A stretch of DNA of 64,000 nt from Taeniopygia guttata. Its lineage: Eukaryota; Chordata; Aves; Passeriformes; Estrildidae. The notes beneath the pieces were generated by a model, which ran no database searches, had not been told where the DNA came from, and saw only the letters and a program-made list of their open reading frames with translations. Location of the stretch: contig NC_133024.1 of the NCBI RefSeq assembly GCF_048771995.1, forward strand, positions 4,531,001-4,595,000, in the 5' to 3' direction. A program made the position numbers and the translations under genes. This document shows, piece by piece, positions 54,334 through 64,000 of this stretch. Position 1 is the stretch's first letter. Each line of letters starts with the position of its first letter.

Positions 54334-57300
54334 GTAAGGGGGGAGGCAGGGGCATGGGCTTGGGGATGCCCAAGGCAGCTGGGTCTGTGTGGGGGGCTAC
54401 TGTGATGTGGGTGGGACCCTCGGGGTCACAACACGGGTTGCCTGGGGTACCTATGCCCACCCCAGACCTTAGCACATCTCCTGCACCACCATGTCCTGTG
54501 GGGGTACTAACCCTTCCCCCAGCCCCAGCATAACCCCTGGGGCTCCTTGGACTCTGGATCAACAATGTCCATCCTGGCACCCCTGGTGGGAACTGTTCCC
54601 ACCACTGCATTTCTGCACCAAGATAGTCACCCAAATCCTCCTGGAGCCACTCTCCATCCTGCCCTGCCCAGAAAGCTGCCCGGGCACCATAAGGCTGATG
54701 GCCGCCACTTTGGTACAAGCTGTGCTGGTTTGGTGCTGGACATGCCATCAGTTTGGTACTTGCCATGCTGGTTTGGTGCCAGCTGTGCCAGTGTTTAGTG
54801 CTATCTGTGCTGGGTGTTTGGTGCCAGCTGTGCCGTGGGCTTAGTGCTGTCTGTGCTGGGTGTTTGGTGCCAGCTGTGCCGTGGGTTTAGTGCCATCTGT
54901 GCTGGGTGTTTGGTGCCATCCGTGCTGGGTGTTCGGTGCCAGCTGTGCCGTGGGTGTAATGCCATCCGTGCTGGGTGTTAGTGCCATCTGTGCCAGCGTT
55001 CCGGCAGCGGCCATGCCGCGGTTCTCAGCCCCACGGGGAGGATTTGCCGTGCAGGACATGCCGCAGCTCCGGCCAGCTCAGGAAGTTTTGCTGTTGGGGC
55101 AGTGCAGGAAGTCCCGGCTGAGAAGCTCCGCTCCCTGCCGGCCTCCCCCGCCCCTCCCCGCGGTGCCGCTCGGGCCCACCGCGGTCCCCTCACTGCCCAG
55201 GTAGGGGGGCACGGCTGGCACCGTGCCACACGGATTTTGGGGATGGGATCGACCGCTGCCGGCGCTGCCGGATGCACCTCTCTCCCTGCCGGCTCCAGCG
55301 GGTGTTTCCTGCCCGGTTTGCCCACGGGCGCTGTCGGTGCCCCGGGGACGGGCACTGCCCATCCCGGCTGTGCCACCCGGGGATGGGATTCCCCGCTGGA
55401 GCTGCCCCGCGGGAACTGGGGGTGCATTAGGGTCCCTTATAAGGGAGATTCATGCAGGACCTTGAGACTCAGGATGGGGTGGCTGAACAGCACCCCCTGA
55501 ACACAGGGGTGCTCCAGTGATTTGGGGGACTCTGGGGTCACCGTGGCAGAGCTGCTTGGTGTGCTATTATGCACCCATAACATATAAATTACATGTGTTG
55601 GTGCTTGTATGGGTGTATGTGTCTGTAGAGATGTGTGTATGTATATTTACAGGAGTATATTTGTGCATCCATATGTGTGTTATATGTGTATTATGTGGAT
55701 ATGTTGGGGAGTTCAGAACTAACCAGCTGAACCCCAAAACTCTGATTTTAAAAGTCACTTTAATTGTATGACCAGGAATATATTTGCTATAGGTGGGTTC
55801 TTGTTTTGAGAACATTTTAAAAATAAGGAGCTATCATTTCCTAAGAAATTCTTCCCTCTGAGGGTGGTGAGGCCCTGGCACAGGCCCCGAGAAGTTGTGG
55901 CTGCCCAATCCCTGGAGGTGTTCAAAGCTGGGGTGGATGGGGCTTGGAGTAACCTGGGGTTGTAGGTGTCCCTGCCTATGGCATGAGATAAGCTTTGAAG
56001 TCTTTTCCCAACCAAACCATTCCATAGTTCTATGATTCTCTGGCCATGCCTGTGGAGGAGGTGCTGGGGTGAGGACAGCTGGCAGGGACAAGGGGTGCAT
56101 TCAGGAGGGTGAGGACATGAGTCACCCTGTGGTGGGTGTTGGGACCCGGCTCTACGTGTGGGGCAGCATCTGCTGGGAGTTTGGGAAGCTATCCACACTG
56201 GGGCTCCCTGCAGCGATGGCTGACTGGCCAAAGTGCCCTGTGCTGGGTCTGAGGGAGCTCCACAGCCCTAGGGTACTGCTGTTGGCCCCAAACCCATCTC
56301 CTGCCCCCTGGGGGGACCTGACCTGGGCATCTGCAGCCAGTGAACATGAAAGGCCTGGGGATGGGGGGGATAATGCTGGGCTTCCCAAGGACCAACAACA
56401 GTGGGGGATGCTTGCCCATGTTGGGGCTGATGGTTGCTCATGTCTGGATGATCCTTGCCCGTGCTGAGCTGATCCCACATCAGGGTAATGTTGCCCAGGT
56501 CTGGATGGTACCTCTAAGAATAAGGGCTGAGGAAGAGCTGGAGCACCCCTGCATATGCAAACAGCCTGGGAGCAGAGCAAGTGACCTGGACATTTCTGGG
56601 GTGACGCCACCCAACCATCTCCCCTCACTTCCGGCTGTGCTGCTGTGGTCCCTGGCTTCCTCCTAGCTGCTTGCAGAGCCACACTGTGGTTTCCTCCAGG
56701 CTGTGTTCACCTCTGAGTACTCACCATCCCCCCAAACCCTGGGCTACCCCCACCATTTCTGTGCCAGGAGGTGATAGGATCATGCCAGCCCTGCTGCGTG
56801 TGGGATGTCTGAGATACTACCACCCACGGGTGGATGGCAGCAACTGTGTTCAACACTGGGAGCTCTCTCACCAGTTCTGGACTTGAAGCCACCCTCCCAG
56901 TGCCAGCAGCGGGGCTGTGAGCCCCTCAGTTTTGGCCACTGATGGCTCAGACCTGGACACCCCACAGAGGATCCCATGAGCATGTCTGCATCCTGACTGT
57001 GGGATGAGGCTGTCAGTGAGGGGGGCACCCCTTCTCCATGCCCAGGAGATGGTATAGGATTAGAGCAGACCACTGAGCAGCTGGTGAGGTGAGGGGGTTG
57101 TAGAAAGTGATGTCCAAGGAAGTGATGACAGCAGACTGCTTTTTGGAGGGCTGGGTGAGCAGGGCAAGAGGAGTGGCCTGGGCAGAGGTTTGGCTTTGGG
57201 GTGGTGGCTGTGGGAGAGAAACCCTCTCTGCCCCCTTAGAAGAGAGGCCAGGGACAGCACATATGGCACTAGTTTGCCACTTCTTTAATTGCAGAGGTGG

Positions 57301-60300
57301 CATCAGCCAGACACTGCCTGGAGCAGGACTGGCATCCTTTGGGCATGGCTGCATGGGGGTCCAGGAAGTGCAGGGCACCCACACTACTCCACAGAGCCAT
57401 GGGGGGGACATGAAGCCCAGGGATGCTACAGCAGCAGATGATGACAGGTGGAGCAGGCAGACCAGTGGGGAGGGTGTTTTGGGAAACTGGGATATTATTT
57501 GTGCCTGAGCTCTGTGGGTGCCCACCCTGCTAGTCCCTGGGTTGGTGGGGCTAGAGGTGGACAGGACTGGGGCTGAGCCAGAATCCCTCCTGAGAAGTCC
57601 CCATCCAGGAGATTGGGGTTGTCCTGGCCTGAGGCTTGTCATCTCACTGCTGGCCATGGGGCTTGTGTTGCAGCCCCCAACCACACCCCAGGGGACAAAC
57701 ACCATCCTGGGTGGCTGCACAGGTGCAGACCCCAGCCAGGCTCTTGCTGGAGGCTCTGTGGCTTGTGCACTGTCACCTCCATGTCTCTGGGTCTCTGCAC
57801 ACCTGGGTGCTCCAGCAGCTCCTGCCTGGTGGTGTTTGGAGCAGTGATTTCCACTGCCCACACTCCCCTGCCAGCATTCCCTAATGTATGGATGGTTGTG
57901 GCTGGTTCCCATGGAAATAGCTGCTGAGAAATGAGGTCAGGCTGACCCAGGGTGAGCCAGCACTCCCGTCCTTGCCTGCTTCCTGCTCCAGCCAGGGAGA
58001 AGTTTCTTCTCCAGCTCACCCCAAGCTAAGGGAAAGCTCTTGAGCACAAGCCACGTGCTGGGAGGCACATCCCAGAAACCACAGCATGCTGATGGCATCC
58101 TTGGCCATGGAATCGTGGGATCACAGAATGGTTTGGATTGGATGGGACTTTAAAGCCTTTGCCAAGGGCAGGGACATTTCCCACTAGACCAGGTTGCTCC
58201 AAGCCCTGTCCCACCAGGACTTGAACATTTGCAGGCATGGAGCAGTCACAGCATCTCTGGGCAACCTGTGCCAGGGCCTCACCACCCCCAGTGGGAAGAA
58301 CCTCTTCCCAATATCCAGTATAACCAGCTGTTCTTTTTGTGGCTGCAGTGGGAGGTAGCTGGGGCAAGGATGGGGATGGTGCCAGCATGCAGGTCCCCTG
58401 GGGCTCACCTGCCTGGGGCTTGGGGTAGAAATTCTGCCCACTGCCTCTGCCCTCTCCCTGGATTCAGGGATGCTTCAAAGGTACCTCGTATTTTTATACC
58501 CTGGAGAAACTTCTTAATTTCCTGCCCTTGAAAACACCATTACCCCAGAGGTTTCTACTGATTGCTTGTCACTTTTCAGTCTCAGGAAGGCAGGAAGCAA
58601 GGAACAGGAGGTAGGAGTGGCTGAGCCCTCTCCCCACTGGTCAAGGTTTTGGGGCTGGGAGCATTGGTCACCGAGCTGGGAGAAGCTCCATTTCCAGGAT
58701 TTCTTGCTGCCATAGCAGCCACCTTAGATCTCCAGTGTCCACTCCACCATAAGGAAGCTGGTGGCACAGAGCATCCCTAGGACCCCCATCCTGCTCAAGG
58801 AACCCTGTGGCCACTTGCAAACCAGCTAAGGAAGCAACTCTGCCATTGTTTAGACTGGAGGAAAGAAAACAACCTGCTCTGGGATGTCGCTTCAAGGCTG
58901 TGGGTGGCTTGGGGCTCCCAGAGTCGGATAAGGATCCTGAGCTGTGAAGGACACACAGGGGAGTGAGGTTGAATGCCAGGAAAACATTTCCAGTTTAGAA
59001 AAGTAGTCATATAACCCAAACACAGGAAAGGCATTACTGTGGGATCTTAGGAATTGGTTTGTGGGTCTGGTTCTGCTGGGGTTTGGTCCCTTTTGGGGGT
59101 CCTCTGTGACCCCCCGCCCTGCAGGTGTATCAGGGTTTGGAAGTGAGGCAGGGGTTGGCATAAAGCAGTGCTTGCTCCTCTCTCCCACAGCATTCCTGCC
59201 AAAGAGGAGGTCCCCATCACTGAAAGAGCACCTGGTGTCACCGTGTCCTCCCTGCTTCCCCTGCCTCGCACCAAGGTGCCACTGACGCCACCGGCGCTGC
59301 CCTCCAAGGCCACCCTTCCCTTTGTTCCAGAGTTTGGTGAGTACAAGGGGGGCCTCTCCAATCTTCCCATCACAAATCTTGCCTTGGGATATCTGGCTGC
59401 CAATCCATCAGCATCCATCCTGTGGGTGCTGTGCCTTCCTTCTTGTCAGTTTGTTCCTCTGCCCTTGTTGTGGTCCCTTTATTCTGTATCCCCTTTCTTG
59501 GCTTCTGGGCTGGGGGAGTCAGGGGTGCAAGACCTGGGCTGGGGGATTTAGGGTGTGTGAGGTCTGAGCTGGGGGCTTCAGGGAAGGGGTGTAAGACCTG
59601 GCTTGGGAGTTTCAGGGGATGTGAGATGTGAACTGGGAGTTTGGGTGCAGCCTCTCCTAGGGCAGAGCAAAGGTTTCACTCACTCACAGAGGAAAAGTGA
59701 ACCTATCAGGAGGCTGAAATGCAGATATCCCTGGTTCTGGGGTCCCAGCACTGTGCCTTTGCATCCCCCAGCCTCAATCTCAGGGTGTCCCTGGGGTTCA
59801 GCCAACTGCAGGGAGCAATGCTGAGCTGGGGATCCCCATGGAGAGGTGAAGGTTTGGTCTCAGGGTGCAGCCCTGGCTGGACTATACTTCAGCTGGAATA
59901 GCTCTGCTGGAAGGAGGAGAAAGGACTGAGTTGTGTGGGGTGCTGGGTGCCTCTCAAGGCCAGCAGCCCTGCAGGCAGCAGCACTGGTTTAACTGGGAGA
60001 AGCCGTGGACAGGTTATCAGGACAGAGCTTATCTGTTGGGGGGTGCAGGGAGGAAAGCTGCTCCCACCCTGATGGGTTTGGGATGCAGAGTTTGCAGGGG
60101 GTTTCTGTGGTGCCAAGGTGAGCATTTACCTGCACCCCTCAACCCCCTGCAGCCTGACAGCATCTTTGCCTGCTGCCAGGGCCCAAACACCATCATCTGG
60201 GTTGGGGTTTTGGGAGGAATCTGATCCAGATTCTCAGTGGGATTTGGGACTGGGTGCCTGCCAGGGCCAGGCTGTCTGGGGCCACTTATTCCCTGTGGGG

Positions 60301-62496
60301 TTACAATCCTGACCAGGATTCCTGCTGATGTGGGTGCTGGGTGAGGAGCAACCATCTCTTGCTCCCATCATCATCTGGGATCTCATTTCCACGGTGCACA
60401 AGCTCGGGAGCTGATAAGGAATAGGAGAGGAGGGAGGGGAATCCACCCTGGAAAACAAGCTGTGGAAAAAGCCCCTGGGAACCCCCAGCAGCAGGAGCTC
60501 CCAGGCAGAAACACGAGAGCCTGGATGGAGCTGGGGCTGCTGTCACCAAGTCCCCTTCTGGTGAGGCCAGGAGTGTTGTGACAGTGCTGGGAGGTGCCAC
60601 TAGTGGGACTTTGCCCTTTCCCAGCTCTTCCCCAAACTCCTTGATAAAACCCTTGTTGTCACAAGAATGGGATGGTTATTTGCCAAGGGTAAGCACGGGG
60701 AAGCCAGCCATGCCTGCATCATCCTCCCCACAGGCTCCAGGGTAGCAGAGGGAACTGGGACCCCTTGCTCCACCCCAGCTGATTCCCAGCATCTTCCCTC
60801 TCCTTTGTCAGATGACTCAGACTACGAGGACTCGGCGTGGGAGTCGGAAATAGCCAGACCAACGGGGGAGATGGCCAAGGTTGGTCCCACCATGGGGCTG
60901 GAGGTGGGCAGGAGCTTGCAGGGCAACTGGCCCTAAGGTACCAACCTTGGGATGCTCCAGAGATACTGGTTAGGGCTGGAAGAGCATGTTGGCAGTGGCT
61001 AGAAAGGGGTTCTGCCTCACTGAGCATCCATAGGTTCCTAGGGAGTACCCCCTGGGTCTCCCATCAGGGTTGGAACCCCAGAGATGGAACTTGGTTCTTC
61101 AATGTCCTTGGGAAGTATCTGTCAGGTCTTTCAGTGGTGCTGGGACTCGAGGGTCCCTGCGGAGCACCCACCAGGTCTCACCCAAGTGTCCCCAGGAAGC
61201 ACTCACTGGGTCCTTTGGGTCTCTGGGGAGCACCCACAGCTGTGCAGCACCCCACCTCACTCACATGCCCAGGGTGTGTGCTAGTAGACATCTCCAGCAC
61301 TGCAACTTGAATGTAATCCCTGGATTGAGAATTTCTGTCTGCCTCCCTCGCTCTCTGGGGTGGGAACAGATGGATTTGAGGAGTCCCAGAAGTTGCAGAG
61401 CTCCCTGAACACTTGAAGCCCCCATCTGGCTTGGCTTGGGAACACCAGGCCAAGGAGGCAATGCGAGATTTCTCATGAAGCTCAGACATTTTTAGCTGCT
61501 ATAAATAACAATCCTGGTGTTCAGCCCCTCCCTTGGCTACACTTTCCTCTCTCTGTGAGCCTCAGCACGCCTCTTCCTGGGCACCTTGGCACCGTGGGCA
61601 CCCATTGAGCTGGGGATGGGCTGGTGACATGGCATAGTGTCCCTTCTCCTTCCATCCACCAGCACCAAAGAGACCCCAGGTGTCACCAGTGTGTGTCTCT
61701 GCAGGAGGATGCTGAGCCCAGGATGGGGCAACCACGGTCTGTGCGTTTCAACAGCCTCTTCAGTGAAGATGAGTTTGGGGAGGACCAGCCCAGTGCATCC
61801 CCTGCCAAGTATGAGCGTGGCTGCTGTGCTGCCTGCAGGGCACCTGGTGCTGGTGGCATGCTGTGTGTGTGTACAGGCAAGGGGTATGTCTGCATGTACC
61901 AGGGGGTGGTTTTGTTTCTGTGAGGGGTGTGAGCACAGGCAGAGAGCTCTTGTGTATGGCAGGGCAGGTGAGTACACAGGTCAGGGCTTCTTGTGGATGC
62001 ACAGCCCCACGGTGTGGACACGTGCAGGACCTGTGTGTGTGAGCAGAGAGCAGCTCTGCCTATCACTGGGTTGGGGCTGCAGTATTGGGGGTGCCCCTGT
62101 GCCCCCTCCCAGAGCTGGGACTCAGGCCTAGGCTGTCCCTGGGATGGGGGGACATGCCAGGACCCCACCGAGGGGACTGTCCCCAGTGTCCCCACTTGCA
62201 TACAGCTGGCCTGCATTGCCTGTGCCTCAGGGAAGGTCACAGGGAGGCTGAAGCATGCCGGGGAGCCTCAGCCCCTCCCGAGACCTGCCAGCTCTTAACC
62301 CCCTCCCTCGGCTCCTCATCCCCAGTGCTGGCAGCAGTTGCAGTGACAGGGACCTCAGCCTGCACCCGCCTGCACCCGACGCCTTTCCTGGCAGCAGCCC
62401 CGGCACACTGAGTGACAGCATGGAGAGCACCAGTGCCACCAGCCTGCTGTCACCCACCATCAAAGCAGGGTGGCTGGACAAGAACCCGCCACAGGG
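53672..62496 (+). CDS. ARAP1: ARAP1, 5' part, five coding exons
   Basis: A multidomain Arf GAP and Rho GAP regulated by PI(3,4,5)P3, working at the Golgi, endosomes and plasma membrane (family knowledge). The window gives the first 383 codons. They hold a SAM domain at about residues 5-68 (LPVAAWLSALHLDQYVENFQ, GVLLPGHRRRILLGLQKAF), then a proline-rich linker with VPMKRHIFRP, PPLPAKRH and PEFDDSDYED, all as in human ARAP1. It ends at the start of the first PH domain (IKAGWLDKNPPQG). The remaining PH, ArfGAP, ankyrin, RhoGAP and RA exons lie to the right. Exons join in phase. The ATG at 53672 has a good context (CTGCCATGG). The gene looks intact. Confidence 0.95.
54700..55005. repeat. About 51-bp minisatellite in ARAP1 intron 1
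   Basis: Units combine GTGCTGGGTGTTTGGTGCCA and GCTGTGCCGTGGG(T/C)TTAGTG. Several copies run to the edge of a CpG-rich patch. Confidence 0.85.
55005..55410 (+). promoter_or_regulatory. Intragenic CpG-rich patch, candidate ARAP1 alternative promoter
   Basis: A CpG-dense block inside intron 1. It holds an open frame MPRFSAPRGGFAVQDMPQLR to VPSLPR, ending at a donor-like CCCAG/GTAGGG at 55200. The family is known to use alternative first exons, but I cannot tell whether this is one. Confidence 0.35.
55844..56041 (+). mobile_element. CR1 LINE 3' end in ARAP1 intron 1
   Basis: GAAATTCTTCCCTCTGAGGG to AGTTCTATGATTCTC. Confidence 0.88.
58109..58330 (-). mobile_element. CR1 LINE 3' end in ARAP1 intron 1
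   Basis: GGGATCACAGAATGGTTTGG to CCTCTTCCCAATATCCAGTA. Confidence 0.88.
59191..59336 (+). CDS. ARAP1: ARAP1 coding exon 2
   Basis: A 146-nt exon with acceptor CCCACAG and donor GTGAGT (phase 1). It encodes SIPAKEEVPITERAPGVTVS to TLPFVPEF, the linker leading to the DDSDY motif. Confidence 0.9.
59520..59642. repeat. About 30-bp repeat in ARAP1 intron 2
   Basis: Four degenerate units like GGTGTAAGACCTGGCTTGGG followed by AGTTTCAGG. Confidence 0.7.
60812..60879 (+). CDS. ARAP1: ARAP1 coding exon 3 (DDSDYED), with two possible donors
   Basis: The acceptor is TTTGTCAG. The exon encodes DSDYEDSAWESEIARPTGEM and then AK, the first D being split with exon 2. The donor after AAG is GTTGGT, which is weak. 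A better one (GAG/GTGGGC) lies 24 nt downstream, after 60903; it is also in phase 0 and would add VGPTMGLE. Both joins keep the frame. Confidence 0.85.
61705..61808 (+). CDS. ARAP1: ARAP1 coding exon 4
   Basis: A 104-nt exon with acceptor CTGCAG and donor GTATGA (phase 2). It encodes EDAEPRMGQPRSVRFNSLFS and then EDEFGEDQPSASPA; human has VPRAVRVASLLSEGEELSGDDQ. Confidence 0.9.
62326..62496 (+). CDS. ARAP1: ARAP1 coding exon 5 (start of PH1)
   Basis: A 171-nt exon with acceptor CCCCAG and donor GTGAGT (phase 2). It is a Ser-rich linker ending TIKAGWLDKNPPQ; human has VIKAGWLDKNPPQGS. The following PH1 exon was not found in 62497-64000. Confidence 0.93.
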
Positions 62497-64000
62497 GTGA
62501 GTGATGAACTGGGGGTCCCTGTGTGACATAGAAGGTTACTTGTCCCCTCCTTTTCTCATCTGTCATTCCTGCTCGTGGGGGTGTACTTTTGCTTTGGTGA
62601 AAATCCATTTCTAGGGGCTCATTCCGCTCCCTTCTAACCTGTGATTTAGGCTAGAAACACCCTTTTTTTTTTTTTGCGAAAAGCCTTTCTCAGAGCAGGC
62701 ACCACCAGTTGTTGTACTGACTTTGCTGAGAAGGGGAGGCTGCAGCTCGACCTTCCTCTCAGACCCTGCTTTTCCTCTGGGGGAGCCCTGGAATATTGGT
62801 GACCATAAGAGAAGCTGTCAGGGATGAGGTGGGGTGTCTGGGCTGGGCTGTGCATTTGGTTTGCTGCAGGAGGAGGTGGTGATAGCCCCTATCCCATGGG
62901 GTAGCAGCCCCAAATCCTAGGCTTGTGGTGGATAGTCAGAGTGGTACAACAGTAAAACAGGGGAAGTGCTGGGCTTGTGTTTGTGTGCTCCAGGGTGAGT
63001 GAGGAGCCAGTGATCCCCCAGGGAGTCCAGTGAGCCCAGTGAGCACAACCAGCACAGTGTGCACAGGGAGTACACTCAAAGAGCCCCTGCTCTTGTTGGG
63101 AGGCAACAATCAAGCAGAAGATGTTTGGGAGCTTCTTAATCTGGGCTCCAATTAAGCCCCAAGGCAGCAGTTGCACTGAGGAGGAGGAAACTTAGCTGTT
63201 TGCAACAGAGCAGCCGTGCTGCTGGGGAAGTGAGAGCAGCTGGAAGGTCCCTGGGAAACTGCTCCAGCAAACCTTTCCTGAGTAAACAAACCCTTGAGCA
63301 ACTGTGTCCCTGCTGCCACACCAGCCCCCAACCCCAGCAGCAGGAGGGACCTGGATGTTCAGTGCTGGTAGGGGGCTGCATGGCAGGGCTTGCTGGAGCT
63401 GTGCTGGAAAGGGCTTGGCTCCTCCTGCAGCCCTGTGCTAAAGGTATGGGCAGAAGTCTTCTGCCTTTTCCTGTGGCTGGTCTGCACTCTCAGCTGGGGA
63501 GGGAAAAGGGGTCTCTGGTGGGCTGTCTTCCAGCCCCCAGAGGATCCTGCCTTTCATCTGTATCCCCATCCTGATAGAGATGCACAGCTTCTTCCTCTGC
63601 TCTGGTGCCACTGACCCCTCCTGGAATGTGTGTCCTGGCTTGAATCCAGCCTGGTTTTTAGGGGCAGCCCTTGTTCTCAGCTCCCTGTTTTAATTGGTGC
63701 CTGGAGGGAAGCATGAAGTCCCCATTGCTATCCCCAGCAGCAACAAGAGGGCACAGGGAGAGGGCACAGGATCAAGGGCTGGGGACTTCAAGGGCTGGCT
63801 GGGACAGGCCTCGTATCCCTGTGCAGGATGGAGGACTGGGGATAGAGCACTAGATTAAGGGTTGGGGACACAGGGCAGAATGGAGGGCTGGGGACACGGC
63901 ACATGATGGAAGGGTGGGGACATTGAGGGTCAGGCAGGATCAATGACGAGGTGGCCCCAGGCTTTTGGCAACTGGGGCGTGAATGCACAAGCAGAAGCAT
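62497..64000 (+). other. ARAP1: ARAP1 intron 5 (incomplete), right edge
   Basis: No exon or repeat family was recognised. A purine-rich GGGCTGGGGACA-type irregular repeat lies at 63775-63930, and a T tract at 62662-62674. Confidence 0.6.

Larger units (their letters stand above)
54334..59190 (+). other. ARAP1: ARAP1 intron 1
   Basis: A 4.9-kb intron with a minisatellite (54700-55005), a CpG-rich patch (55005-55410) and CR1 copies at 55844-56041 and 58109-58330. Minus-strand open frames at 57013-57912 look like chance. Nothing was recognised in 56050-58100 or 58340-59185. Confidence 0.7.
59337..62325 (+). other. ARAP1: ARAP1 introns 2-4
   Basis: Introns 59337-60811, 60880-61704 and 61809-62325 contain no CR1. 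Apart from the short repeat at 59520-59642 nothing was recognised. Confidence 0.6.

Noticed and set aside
57013-57912. 299-codon minus-strand open frame in ARAP1 intron 1
   Set aside because: No recognisable domain, no splice or promoter support, composition like the flanking intron.

Overview
The window is genomic DNA from a bird, probably a songbird. It carries about 32 CR1 LINE fragments, many ending in the ATTCTATGATTC-type CR1 tail. It also carries solo LTRs with 6-bp target-site duplications, and spliced vertebrate genes with GT-AG introns. No bacterial, plasmid or CRISPR feature is present, and I saw no tRNA or rRNA gene.

Layout. Positions 1-32477 (minus strand) are the 5' part of CLPB (SKD3), the mitochondrial intermembrane-space AAA+ disaggregase. 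Five coding exons carry the presequence and the N-terminal ankyrin repeats; the ATPase exons lie off the left edge. Its introns are packed with CR1. A CpG-rich promoter with two ZNF143-type motifs lies at about 31830-32790. The 3.9-kb gap 32478-36384 is about half tandem repeat: a 1-kb A/C-only satellite, a 45-bp minisatellite and an 11-bp GC-rich minisatellite beside the STARD10 start. Positions 36385-41959 (plus strand) hold a complete six-exon STARD10 (277 aa, START-domain phospholipid transfer protein), with a 3' UTR to about 43085 that contains another minisatellite. Positions 43090-53590 are intergenic or 5' ARAP1 sequence with two CpG-rich patches, a possible alternative first exon, a nested pair of solo LTRs and a third LTR in inverted orientation. 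From 53672 to the right edge is the 5' part of ARAP1 (SAM domain, proline-rich linker and the start of the first PH domain), in five coding exons.

The three genes are neighbours in mammals as well, as recalled. The mammalian order reads STARD10, ARAP1, PDE2A, CLPB on one strand. Here CLPB is divergent from STARD10, which fits inversion of the STARD10-ARAP1-PDE2A block relative to CLPB. The genes do not form one pathway: CLPB acts in mitochondria, STARD10 moves phosphatidylcholine and phosphatidylethanolamine, and ARAP1 is a PI(3,4,5)P3-dependent Arf/Rho GTPase-activating protein.

I found no clear new biological system. The best leads are the tandem-repeat-laden divergent promoter region, a small open exon behind a perfect MEF2 site, in-frame tandem splice donors in ARAP1, and the LTR-in-LTR insertion. 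Exon boundaries come from reading frames, splice consensus and remembered human proteins; nothing was aligned by software.
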